From Nelumbo lutea (lineage: Eukaryota > Streptophyta > Magnoliopsida > Proteales > Nelumbonaceae): a stretch of DNA of 64,000 nucleotides. The notes under the pieces are model-generated. The model searched no databases and was not told the DNA's origin. It was given only the letters and a program-made list of their open reading frames with translations. How positions within the stretch are numbered: position 1 is the first letter of the stretch; each line of letters opens with the position of its first letter. Position numbers and translations under genes: made by a program. The DNA is taken from positions 57,711,759-57,775,758 of the forward strand of contig JAKGHH010000003.1 of the NCBI GenBank assembly GCA_022828595.1. The letters are read 5' to 3'. Positions 22,501 through 31,307 of the stretch are shown piece by piece.

Positions 22501-25500
22501 AGGAGCATAAGTAGCTAATACGTCAGAAGCACGCACCAGTCACATACCCAGTAGTAGGACCTGCACCATAAGCTAGGGTTGCAAGAGCAAAGCAAGCCAT
22601 ATGTTGATCCAGTATGGATGAGGCATGGATTCATGTAGCCGACCCCATATAGTTGGGATAAGGCATGGATGATGATGATGTATTTGTTCGAGCAAGCTCG
22701 AGTTTGGTCAGGCCTAGGTTGGATTGGGCCGAGCTCAGGCTACACAAGGCCTCAACCCAAGTCTAGGCTAGGCCCAAGTTTTTTGGCCTAGGCCCAACCC
22801 ATAGCCCGAAAGTGTAGGCTGAGCCGAGGTTAGGCCTGCCAAGTTGCACCCCTACTTGCTAATCTCCTATCCATTTGTTACTTTAGAAACAATAATAGAA
22901 TGCATCACTATTAGAGTGGCTCATTAGATCTTTGGAGAGCTTCTCAATCTTCTCAATAGATAATACTTTTTTATTGGAAACGGTAACTTCTTTAATACAA
23001 AATTAAGTGCAGCTGTCAACCCCTAAACAGGTGTTGGGTCCCCAATAATCTTTATTACAAAACATCCAAGAACATGCTTTCCCTCACAGTCCCTTATTTA
23101 GCCAACATATCATCTTAACCATTAGCTGATCTCCTTGTTCATTTGAAGCAAGCACCAATCTCCCTTGTTATATTGAGAATTTCCCTTATGGGCTGTCAAT
23201 AAATCTAGGCTCCCAACTTACTTTATTGCACTCAATCAATTAACAATTTAGAGTCTCCCTCTATCTCAATTTGGTGTAAACCCAATTGTTTGGCACATCT
23301 TACACCTTGAAGCAAGGCCATCCGTAAATGTCCTCGGCTGAGAAGTCTTTAAACAAATCCAAAGTTTTCAAGCATTGGATAGTCATAATGGTTATTCTTT
23401 CTACAATTTCCTCCTTGGATTTCACCACTGCTTTAAAAATCCAATTGTTTCTTTCTTCCCAGACTAACCATAGGATAGCTGCTCTAGTGGCTCTCCACAT
23501 TAATCTTCCACGTCTCTTCGGTTGCCTGAAAAAGCTTGGGTCAAAAAGGCTTACCATTGTCCAGGGGAGGTATCCACCTGCAATCAAAGGTAGAAGAAAA
23601 CTAGGTCCAAATAAAGCACACAAATAGACAAAAATGCCTAAAAAAGCTTGTGGCTCTCCACAGATTCAGTTATACTAATAACCTTTTTTCCATGCCAAAC
23701 ATTCTCAATCAACTGCTTCATGGTCAAGCATGACCATCACCAACATAGACCCTCCTACAATTCTACTTCCAGTTTTCTTCCCTGATTGGTTGCACTTAAC
23801 CCATCAACTCAAAGGATCAGCTTTTGCAGCAATGAGCATTACCTTCTTTGTACATTAAAGAACCTCCCAGTCACAGAGACTTCATGCTCCTCATCCAACA
23901 AAGATTTCCTGTCAACATATTTTTCTGTGAAAGCCCAAAACATCAATCCCAATTCTACAGTCTAAGCTAAACTACACTGCACAAACCTCTCATGAAAAAT
24001 GTTATGGGCTAACAGTTTCTGCAAGTTAATATGAACTGAATTTTGTGAACACTCATACATACTTCACCATGTGTATACATAAAAAGTGCTCTGTAAAGGA
24101 TATTCCTACTACCAATTGTGGGAGGGTGAGGCTTAGTGCCAGGAAGGTCTGTATAGAGGACGGATAGTTGGCCTGTGGCGTCAGGGAAGACTTTTTGGTA
24201 TGGAGCAAGGCTCTCAAGGGGTTACTAGGGTTTCTCCTCAAACATCCAGGTGTCCCCTCTTCGTATGAGGCTCTCTATATATAGGCTCTTGTTCCGTGGA
24301 TATTATCAGATCTTCTATCATTGAGAGGTTCCCTCTTATGCGACATGACTAACATTGATTCCTAGAAGTTCGGGATCATGTTGATCGGTTGCCCCTTTTA
24401 GGCTAGTCAAGGATTCACCATGTGGCTTTTTAAGACTGCAGTACTCAGGTTCTCCTTTTTCCCACCATATGTCCTTGAGCACGCTAGCTACAGTGCCCTT
24501 CCTTATGTTCATGTTTAGTGCTTACGTGCCATAGCATCCTGCGATGTGTTGCGCTACAATGGCTGTTTGATCCATTGCAGGCCAGTGCTTCTCTTAATTA
24601 TGGTTTGGAGTGGGTCCCACTTGGTTCTAAGATTTAATCACCCTATCATGTAGTGGACAATGGACACCTTCGAATTCCATGTTCCTACACCAACAATGTT
24701 GCACAGTTGATCACAGTGGCTTTTCAACAAAAAGCATGTTTATTAAATTCAATCTATTGGTTCCATAATGTAACCAAAAGTAAATAGATATATAGAAAAA
24801 AGAAACATTCTTCCTATAAATCAAGTAAATATCAATACTGTTTGCCATTTTCTGCAAGAAATATTGTGAATAAAAACAAAGTTTTAGATGAAATGATTAC
24901 CAGTTGCCCTGAAAAGCCTTGGTTGCCCATATATAGTAGTGAATACAAATGTTTGGTTTGTCCCCTGGGAAAAATGTTATGAAAGAATTCAAGGTCAGCA
25001 TGCCAAGGAATTACATATAGAACAGGAATTCCATACATGTTTACATGCAATCAAAATGTCAACTTCACAAAGAGAGAACTGAGATGACTCACTTGATATT
25101 TTCTTTTAGCAGTTGGTGTTAAAGGGCATTGTAGAAGCCCACCAAATACAGCACCTTGCATATCTCCAACAATCTAGATAGCATAACATTGTTCACATTA
25201 ATCCCCACCCAAAAGAGCAAGCAACCTAATACTTCAACATACCATCATTAACCTCTAAAGAGTAAAGGCATTTGACAGTATGAAGACTCATTTCTATTTT
25301 GCCATTACTTAAGAGCTTTCATTAGAATATGAACATGAACTTACCAGAAGACAAGGACCAGAAAGATCAGCACTCTTACGAAGAAGAGTACGAAGTGATA
25401 TTCCATGTTTTGACGTACTGCCCTTCAGTTGAATGAAATGCACAATTATGAACTGAAAATAACGAAACATGGCCAACGTAATTGCACTCAATAATTTCGT

Positions 25501-26652
25501 TAGCAATGCATACCTATACAAGAGGGCCCATTGGCATCCTTTCACTATATTAGGAAGACATGCCTCAAGAAATTCGTAAAGGTCAGCAGTTATGAATGAA
25601 GAACTATCCATTAGATTGGGAACAGGGTCTACAGGAGCATGTGAGATGGTAGTTTCTTCATAATTATGAGAGCCATTGATGTCTCTTTCTGAGGCATGGC
25701 CTTTGTCTTCTTCACAAGCTTTTGGCATTTCTTTACTCTCAGATACAGGTCCGTATTCACCATTGCAATCCAGAGGCTTATCTTTCCGGGAAAAACTCTT
25801 GCTTCTCCATTTTGCCGCAAGTGATCTTAGTGGTTTGGCATCATACCAACGCTTGCTAGATTTGTGGCCTGGCCTGGCCTACACATTCAGAAACTTCACG
25901 TTACAACCAACTTCCAAAATCCAAAATTCACAAGCAACAAATAATAAGAAGCACAACATAAACCATGAAAGCCTAGAAGCTATCCAAACGATCATTAGGA
26001 GTTTAATTTCAGGCAGGTAGGCAGAAAAGAAACCAGAAGTGAGAAGACCATGAAGACAAATGGAACCATAGGAATATCAAATTACAGTGTGAGAATCTAC
26101 CTCTGAACAAAAACTTCTAAAAAACACTTCTATATTAACAACAGAGAAGTAGACAAATTAAGATCTCAAGATGCCCAAAAATGTACAAACAGCAGGTAGA
26201 AGGAAACAATAAAATTAAAATTCAATACCTACAACCAAGCCATAATCGTTTACTTGGGCAGTCATAGAAGATTATAGAAGCCAACCAAGAACTTCCAAAT
26301 AACTGGCAAATCATTTAAATAGAATACCACAAATGCAAAAGCTTCATCAACTAAAAAAAGCACCGCAGCGAAGAACAAACAGATATCCGGAAATGAAGAA
26401 CAGATCAGAAAACACAACACAAGTTTTCCGATTTAGTTTGATTATCAACAACATCCTCAACCAGATAAATAGAGAACTTTAATAAAACAGATCAAAATCA
26501 TCTGGGATTTGCAAGTCAAATAAATCTTGTTTCGTTACCTGAGGTCCGGCTTGAACAACAGGAGAATCACTAGTGGAATGAAACGATGAAGACGGAGATT
26601 TGGCGAAAAGAAAAGAGAGCTTGTCTGCAACTTTTCCTTTCAATGAATGCAT
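13572..26652 (-). CDS. TLDc-domain (OXR-type) protein, 8 coding exons, intact, 304 aa
   Basis: The coding exons on the minus strand are 26652-26539, 25878-25514, 25417-25345, 25173-25093, 24964-24901, 19205-19118, 18992-18908 and 13616-13572. Their sum is 915 bp with no stop until TAA at 13574-13572. All seven introns are GT-AG and phase-consistent. Their lengths are 660, 96, 171, 128, 5695, 125 and 5291 bp. The N-terminus (MHSLKGKVADKLSFLF) and basic linker precede a TLDc domain at about residues 127-304. It includes LPNIVKGCQWALLYS (about 146-160), HGISLRTLLRKS, GDMQGAVFGG, FVFTTIYG, NRYFYLC, GGGGNFALCL (249-258), SGPCETFGN, and the terminal ELKNVELWGF. TLDc proteins of the OXR family protect against oxidative stress and, in animals and yeast, bind the V-ATPase. 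The plant role is less settled. The two giant introns are filled with transposons. Confidence 0.93.
13617..15537. other. Intron 7 of the TLDc gene, part without recognised elements
   Basis: This is AT-rich unique-looking sequence lacking credible ORFs. It lies between the last coding exon (13616-13572) and the LINE tail at 15538. Confidence 0.5.
15538..15775 (-). mobile_element. LINE 3'-end remnant with poly(A)
   Basis: A T-run at 15538-15549, read on the minus strand, is a poly(A) tail preceded by an AATAAAATTTTTCC phrase, typical of truncated plant L1 3' UTRs. It abuts the N-terminally truncated hAT gene and may have truncated it. Confidence 0.45.
15776..18051 (+). mobile_element. hAT element, copy A, 5'-truncated
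   Basis: The right terminus reads TTTACACCTCTA ending at 18051, the inverse of the TAGAGGTGTAA start of copy C at 31308. It lies inside intron 7 of the TLDc gene, antisense to it. The left terminus was not found. A GC-rich subterminal block of GGCCTGTGGC-type repeats occupies 17885-18010. Confidence 0.7.
15780..17440 (+). pseudogene. hAT transposase pseudogene (copy A)
   Basis: The plus-strand frame encodes the RNase H-like core of a plant hAT transposase: KVAITSDIWTS near 15960, FDNASNND near 16190, and CACHILNLCIQDAL near 16270. It ends in the hAT C-terminal dimerisation domain (PVLAAMARDLLIPPVSTVPSE near 17190, then SCFSAS, KVLDDKR). Stops include 15834, 15912, 16417, 17051, 17161 and 17338 (approximate positions). 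The BED zinc finger is missing at the 5' side. Codon use is extremely AT-rich. The gene is dead. Confidence 0.88.
18070..18770 (+). pseudogene. RTE-type LINE C-terminal fragment
   Basis: The plus-strand frame gives QYLGLIIHDNK near 18195, then ARRASGRPKRTWIEVIRNV (18565-18620), MDIALNRMEWCNRIDAANP and YSWDM. This is the C-terminal phrase of plant RTE LINE polyproteins. A 61-bp segment is tandemly duplicated at 18170-18292. Frameshifts and stops are frequent. It lies in intron 7 of the TLDc gene. Confidence 0.7.
21432..22854. mobile_element. Non-autonomous hAT-type element, 1423 bp, perfect 8-bp TSD
   Basis: The termini are TAGGGGTGTAACT at 21432 and its inverse (TAGGGGTGCAACT) ending at 22854. 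The duplicated target CTTGCTAA is exact at 21424-21431 and 22855-22862. Subterminal sequence is rich in GGTTGGGTT and GGCCCAA words on both sides. It encodes no transposase. The interior holds an RTE LINE tail (about 21985-22116), a second copy of that tail (about 22625-22680), and an unrecognised insert between them. Confidence 0.88.
21985..22116 (+). pseudogene. RTE LINE 3' tail fragment inside the hAT element
   Basis: The frame reads LILDVALNRTNWRSRIHHSCS, the same C-terminal phrase as at 18640-18700, followed by CCCATATAATTGGGATAAGG and a (GAT)n tail. RTE elements end in such short tandem repeats. A second, shorter copy of the tail lies at 22630-22680. Confidence 0.6.
22965..23700 (-). 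pseudogene. LINE RT-tail fragment, opposite orientation
   Basis: The minus-strand ORF 23623-23300 ends with the plant L1 zinc-binding RT tail phrase AILWLVWEERNNWIFK, followed by KTLDLF. It is truncated and independent of the plus-strand LINE to its left. Confidence 0.6.
23701..24840. other. Intron 5 sequence, possible solo-LTR-like block
   Basis: There is no coding signal. A GC-richer stretch at about 24100-24680 carries CTCTATATATAG (near 24270) and resembles LTR promoter sequence in composition, but no matching copy or TSD is visible. Confidence 0.25.
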
Positions 26653-27229
26653 GATGTGCTGGGGTGCCGTTAATGGAGGAATTCAGGGATTGTAGACCCT
26701 AACCAGAGATTCCTCGGAATTATAGAATCTCATCTAAGCGGCGCTATGATTGCCATGAATTAATAATTTGTAACTTTTAGCTTAGTTTAATTTAATTCAA
26801 TAATATTTTTTGTGCGAAGAGAGAGAGAAGAGTCGGTGGACGATGATGATGAGACGAACCGCAACAAAGGAAGAAGAAAGGTAGGTGTTTAATGTTTGGT
26901 CGTTGGCGTGAATGTTTTGTTTTTCTCCTACGCAAGAAACAGAGGAAGGAATGGACCTTTCTTTCCATCCGCTTTCCAGCGTCGTCTCTTCCGACTCTCG
27001 AGTCCGTTTCTGCTGTTCTCCACTTCCCAACCTTGACACGTGGCAAGTTCTTCCTACAAAACCCATCCCTACTGAGGATCTTGTGAAGGTACCGGATCTC
27101 CTACTAACGATGTACCGGCACGGCCAATGCGGGTTGGAGGTAGAGCCCAGCACAAGCCCAGGCCCGTGGCCCGGACTGATCATTTCATTTGCTTTTTTTT
27201 TTCTTTTTCTGTATTCATATTATATTATA

Positions 27230-27522
27230 CCTGTTCATGGGCCGGGTATCCCGATGGCCCAGCCCGCACCCTGGTCGGGCTTGGTCATGTAATTAGGCCC
27301 GCTGACCTGACCTCGGGCCTAACACGGTAAGTCCAACTATGTTTCAGGCCGGGCTCGGGATTTGTCAAAAAAGCCCAGCCCGAGTGCGGCTCGGCCTGAC
27401 TCAGCATTATATATATTTATAAAATATATAATATATATTTTATATATTATATAAAATATATAAATAATATAATATTTATATATATTTATAATTTAAGATA
27501 TACATTTTTTATTCTTTTCTTT

Positions 27523-27595
<73 letters not shown>

Positions 27596-27750
27596 TCATC
27601 TGCTTCAGTAGTAGTAACAGCGGACTAAATTTTGGGCTCGGGCTCGGGCCCAAGCCCGTGCTTCGGGCTTTTTATGAGGGCCAGGCTCGGGCCTTAGAAA
27701 AATCTATTAATACAGAGTGAAAGCCCAACCCGGCCCGGCCCATGAACAGG
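27230..27750. mobile_element. TIR element, 521 bp, with CT microsatellite
   Basis: The inverted termini CCTGTTCATGGGCCGGG lie at 27230-27246 and, inverted, at 27734-27750. The interior has GGGCTCGGG-type inverted words, an AT tract and a long (TC)n run. No clean TSD could be fixed because the flanks are TATA-rich. Confidence 0.7.
27528..27593. repeat. (TC)n microsatellite
   Basis: About 33 uninterrupted TC dinucleotides are present, likely length-polymorphic. Confidence 0.95.
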
Positions 27751-28249
27751 TATATTTCAGACTTCAGTACAAAAAAATAAAAACTCACTAAAAGTATAGG
27801 TGTATCGGCACGGCCCACGTTTTTGTGCCGGCACGGCCCATGCAGATTGGGGGTAGGGCCTAGCACAAGCCAAGGCCCGTGGCCCGTAGCGAGCCTTGGG
27901 CCAGACTCGTCCATATTATTTCATTTTCTTTTTTTCTGTTTTTAGTACAAAAAATAAAAACTCAAAAGCAAAAAATAATGAACAATTACAAATTCAATGA
28001 TTATAACAACAATTTGAAAAAAAAATCATTGTAAAATTTTATTCGATATGAATAATCAATTCATACAATAAAATATAAAATGATTAAATAAAATTGAAAA
28101 AAAATAGGAGGAAATTAGAATGCTATAAATAGAAAATAAAAATTTACAATAGAATTGAAAAAAAATTACAAATAACTTACAAGGTACAAATAAAATTGAT
28201 AAAAATCTCAAAATTTACAATAATCTAAAAAAATTCTTCAAGTCCCACT

Positions 28250-28426
28250 AAGTAGTATATATATTGGGTGATGTGTCATGTCCTTTATCCTACAGTCTAT
28301 CTTCTGCATGCAACCAATCTTTTTGGCTAAATGCACATCTTCAATGTTTTATCTATCATCTGGCTCCTTCTCTCATCTAGAACTATATTTCATGTATTAA
28401 AACAAGATTCTAATGCTATTGTAGAC
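28250..28426 (-). pseudogene. hAT dimerisation-domain fragment (copy B, distal piece)
   Basis: The decayed minus-strand frame matches the C-terminal phrase of copies A and C (ALESCF, then MIDKTLKMC, then a GHDT-like end). It joins directly to 30317 if the 28427-30311 insertion is removed. Confidence 0.55.
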
Positions 28427-28429
28427 TAA

Positions 28430-29161
28430 GGTGGCGTTTGATAAATCTGAAAATTCAGATCTAAAAAGTTAAAAAGATATTAAGTGTCTGAAATCTGAAA
28501 ATAGGCATATATGCTTTTTTACTTTTTAGAGGATCTGAATCCATAAGTTTGTTTGTGTTGGACCAACCCTTTACCATCTGAAATTTACTAATTTTACTAT
28601 TTTACCCCTAGAACATACTATTTGTAAATGTTGAGTTCAATTTGCGTTATCTCATAAAAAATAATTTTCAACCTCAAAATAATATTTTAATAATACAAAT
28701 AAAAATAATAAATTATTAATTATTAATTAATAAATGGAATGATTAAAATTAAAAAAAATAATTAATGACTATAAAAATATTAAAATAATTAGTAATTATT
28801 AATTTACACAAATAAAATTTAATGAAATAATTAAAAATTACTAGTTAATAAAAATAATTAATAATTAACACAAGTAAATTTAATAAAAAATAATTAATTT
28901 TTAATAAAAACTATTAAAATAACTAATAATTTACAATTAAATATTTTTACTCACTAAACCATCGTTGCTGCATGTTGCAGCGACAGTGGCGGTGGTGAAA
29001 ACACAAGGGAGGGAGGGAGAGAGAAAGAGAGAGAGAGGGGGGAGGGAGAGAGAGAGAGAGAGAGAAGACAGGGGAGAGAGAGAGTTGTCGTTGCAACTTG
29101 CAGCGGCGGTGGCGGTGGTGGGAACACAAGGGAGGGCGAGAGAGAGTGCGAGGGAGGGAGG

Positions 29162-29201
<40 letters not shown>

Positions 29202-29504
29202 TTCTTCCTCCCTAAGCGAGAGCGAGAGATGCATTCTTCCTCCCTGTGAAATGATTAGGTTTTTTAGATTTGGGGGTAATCAAGGGTAGCGCATGTCATT
29301 TCTAAAAACATAGAAGGGTAGATTCGACCTTGCACCGACTCTAAAATGCATCTGAGCACGTTAAGAGCCGACCCAAGGTCTATTATTGTCAGATCTGAAT
29401 ATAAGATTCAGACCATGTCTAAGAGGTAAAACCAAACAAGGGGTGAGGTCTAAAAAGCACCATTTTCAGATTCAGGCCTCCAAAAAGTGCAATCAAATGC
29501 CACC
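28430..29504. mobile_element. Harbinger-like TIR element, 1075 bp, TSD TAA
   Basis: The inverted termini are GGTGGCGTTTGAT (28430) and GGTGGCATTTGAT (inverted, ending 29504). Both flanks are TAA (28427-28429 and 29505-29507). Subterminal TCTGAAAATTCAGA-type words also pair. The interior is AT-rich with two (GA)n blocks. It encodes nothing. Confidence 0.75.
29007..29200. repeat. (GA)n/(GGGA)n microsatellites within a 130-bp duplication
   Basis: Two GA/GGGA-rich tracts (about 29007-29080 and 29132-29199) each follow a related phrase, GTTGCAGCGRC..GTGGCGGTGGTG and AACACAAGGGAGGG (28973 and 29095). So a unit of roughly 120 bp is duplicated. Confidence 0.75.
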
Positions 29505-30316
29505 TAAGGCTACAACTTGGGCCAAGTTGGCCCGAACCCAACCCAAAAAAGTTGGGTTGGGTTGAGTTGGATTGATGCTTGGGTTAGGGTTAGGATTGAA
29601 ATTCATGAACCCAACTTTACTTTGGGTTGGGTTAGGGTTGAACCATTGAGCAACCCAACCCAATCTGAACCCGACTCTATATTACATGTCATATATAAAT
29701 CTATGTTATAATTTGATACATCATACATTGATTTGTTTAGATGCATGATAATTGTATAGCCCTCACCACATACTATCATGTCTTTCTTTAAAATAATCAC
29801 TTCACCTAATCCTAATCTGAAAGACAAGAACCCTAATGACATATTTTATGTTTTCTAATATTTTATTCTTCATCTCCTCTCTCTTGTTTGTCACCCATAT
29901 CTTGATGTCCATAAAATATTTATCATAAGTCATAAGTCATAATAAATTAGTCATTTCAAACACTTATTTGTTTTGAATTTTGTACTAAAAGAACCAATAA
30001 ATATATCAACAAACAAATGCTAATAAAACATAGGATTAATATATGTAGTGAAAGTTGAGTTAAGATTTGAGATTAAGAAATTCTATGAGATTTTTAAGGG
30101 ATGGGAAAAAGGTTGGGTTGGGTCTAACTCAAGGTAGCCCAACTTCGAGTTGGGTTGGGTTAGGGTTGAAGGAATTTCGTTAGGGTTAGGGTTAGGTTTA
30201 GGTAGGTTGAGTTGAAGGTGGCGTTACGTTAGGGTTAGGATTGGGGGTTCAAAACTTAGGGTCAGGCTAGGGTTAGACCCAACCCAACTTAACCTAGCCT
30301 AACTTGCCCTATTACA

Positions 30317-30640
30317 AACACCGAAGGAATTAGTAAATCATGTGCCATAGCAACAAGCATAGGATAATTATTTTTATGTGCTTTCCACAAGCTAAAATAT
30401 CAAAATTTCTTATGTTGGACATCTAACAGTTTGCAAATGTCTTTTCAAATGGCCAATGCCAACACTACTTTGATAGCAAAATTCATCTTTACATTTATTA
30501 TAAATTGCACTCATGCCCTTTTCCGCTACATCCTCGATAGTAAAATAATTCCAAACATCATTGATTTTTTTTCTTAGTACCTTAAAATTAGTAGGATTAG
30601 ATTGGGTTTGAAAGGTCATCCAAGAGGAACCGGCCATTTT
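30317..30640 (-). pseudogene. hAT BED finger fused to dimerisation domain (copy B)
   Basis: The minus strand reads WNYFTIEDVAEKG...CKDEFC...GHLKRHLQ, a BED-type zinc finger. After one or two stops it continues NNYPMLVAMAHDLLIPSV, the start of the hAT dimerisation domain. The rest (TIALESCF onward) is at 28426-28250 beyond an insertion. In full transposases about 400 residues of catalytic core separate these parts. Confidence 0.65.
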
Positions 30641-31307
30641 AATAAATATTAAAATCTAAAATAAAAAAAAAAATCCAATTAACTTGGTAATTGCATTTCC
30701 GATCCTTAGAGTCCAATCTGTCAATTCGGTATTTCAACTTGAATGCAAAGCTTTTAAGTCTCCCAAATTGCCAACTTCAACTTGAGACACTTGGTCAAGC
30801 CTCATTCTTATTGAAATTAAAAAAGTAAGAGAGATAGATTGAGAGAGAGAAAGGTTATGAGAGTATAGTAGTATTAGAGATTGATAGTATGAGAGTATGA
30901 GAATAAGAGATTGTATTTGATTGTTGTTGTGATGAAAATGGATGAGAGTTAGGTATTTATAAGGGTTAGAAATAACTGAATTTATCAAAATATCCTCCTA
31001 AATTAGTTGTTTATAGTTGTTGAGGGGGGTATTTTGGTCATTTATAATGTTTATTTATCACTTTACTTAAAATGCCCTCTTATAAGCTAGTTGTTAATAG
31101 CTATTAAGGGGCATTTTAGTCATTTTATTGCATCCCATTTGGTACAATACATAAATACCCCCCAAAAGTAGTTGTTCATAGTTGTTGGGGGTATTTTTGC
31201 CATTATGCCCCCTTATAACTATAGGAGTCCACACAAGCCATGGGCCAGCACGACCCATGGTCCAAAATCCCTTGACAAGCTCGGCCCCAAGGGTCACACC
31301 TCTAAAG

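Larger units (their letters stand above)
19930..22960 (+). pseudogene. L1-type LINE remnant split by a hAT-type element
   Basis: The first part (19959-20570) carries L1 reverse-transcriptase phrases: a linker with NLSRECKEILERKFELEKIKEAV, then KDFRPI, the region around LSFRLKNVLPSI, DQGAFVQG and GVICKLGLQKAYY. Downstream, SGNKVKFWKYVWLG (near 20910) and WCILCKANG (near 21385) match the zinc-binding RT tail. The frame resumes after 22862, beyond the inserted element 21432-22854. A 40-bp segment near 20620 is duplicated near 20775. Many stops occur. It lies in intron 5 of the TLDc gene. Confidence 0.75.
27112..27966. mobile_element. hAT-family terminal sequences in direct repeat, with nested TIR element
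   Basis: The segment beginning at 27112 (ACCGGCACGGCC, ...GCACAAGCC..., GGCCCGTGGCC, TTTCATTT) recurs at about 27829-27966 with small changes. The first copy is interrupted by the TIR element 27230-27750. These are the subterminal sequences of the hAT family seen as copies A-C, so the left part is a partial copy next to copy B. Confidence 0.5.
28427..30311. mobile_element. hAT-like MITE rich in GGTTGGGTT, itself carrying a nested element
   Basis: It starts TAAGGCTACAACTTGGGC at 28427 and ends CTAACTTGCCCTA at 30311. The flanking 8-mers TTGTAGAC (28419-28426) and TTACAAAC (30312-30319) differ by three transitions, compatible with an old hAT duplication. The uninterrupted site is preserved in copies A and C (GTAGACACCG and TAGACACCG, read in this orientation). 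Without the nested element 28430-29504 it is about 800 bp. Confidence 0.5.
27796..31304 (-). mobile_element. hAT element, copy B, internally deleted and nested
   Basis: The left end is near TATAGGTGTATCGG (27796) and the right end is CACACCTCTA at 31304. Both resemble the TAGAGGTGTAA terminus of copies A and C. The coding remnants, minus strand, are a BED finger (30637-30410) followed almost at once by the dimerisation domain (30380-30317, continuing at 28426-28250). The catalytic core is gone. A 1.9-kb insertion (28427-30311) splits the dimerisation domain. No clear TSD is seen. Confidence 0.55.

Noticed and set aside
28947..29249. Ser/Leu- or Arg/Glu-rich ORFs on both strands
   Set aside because: Artefacts of GA/CT microsatellites.
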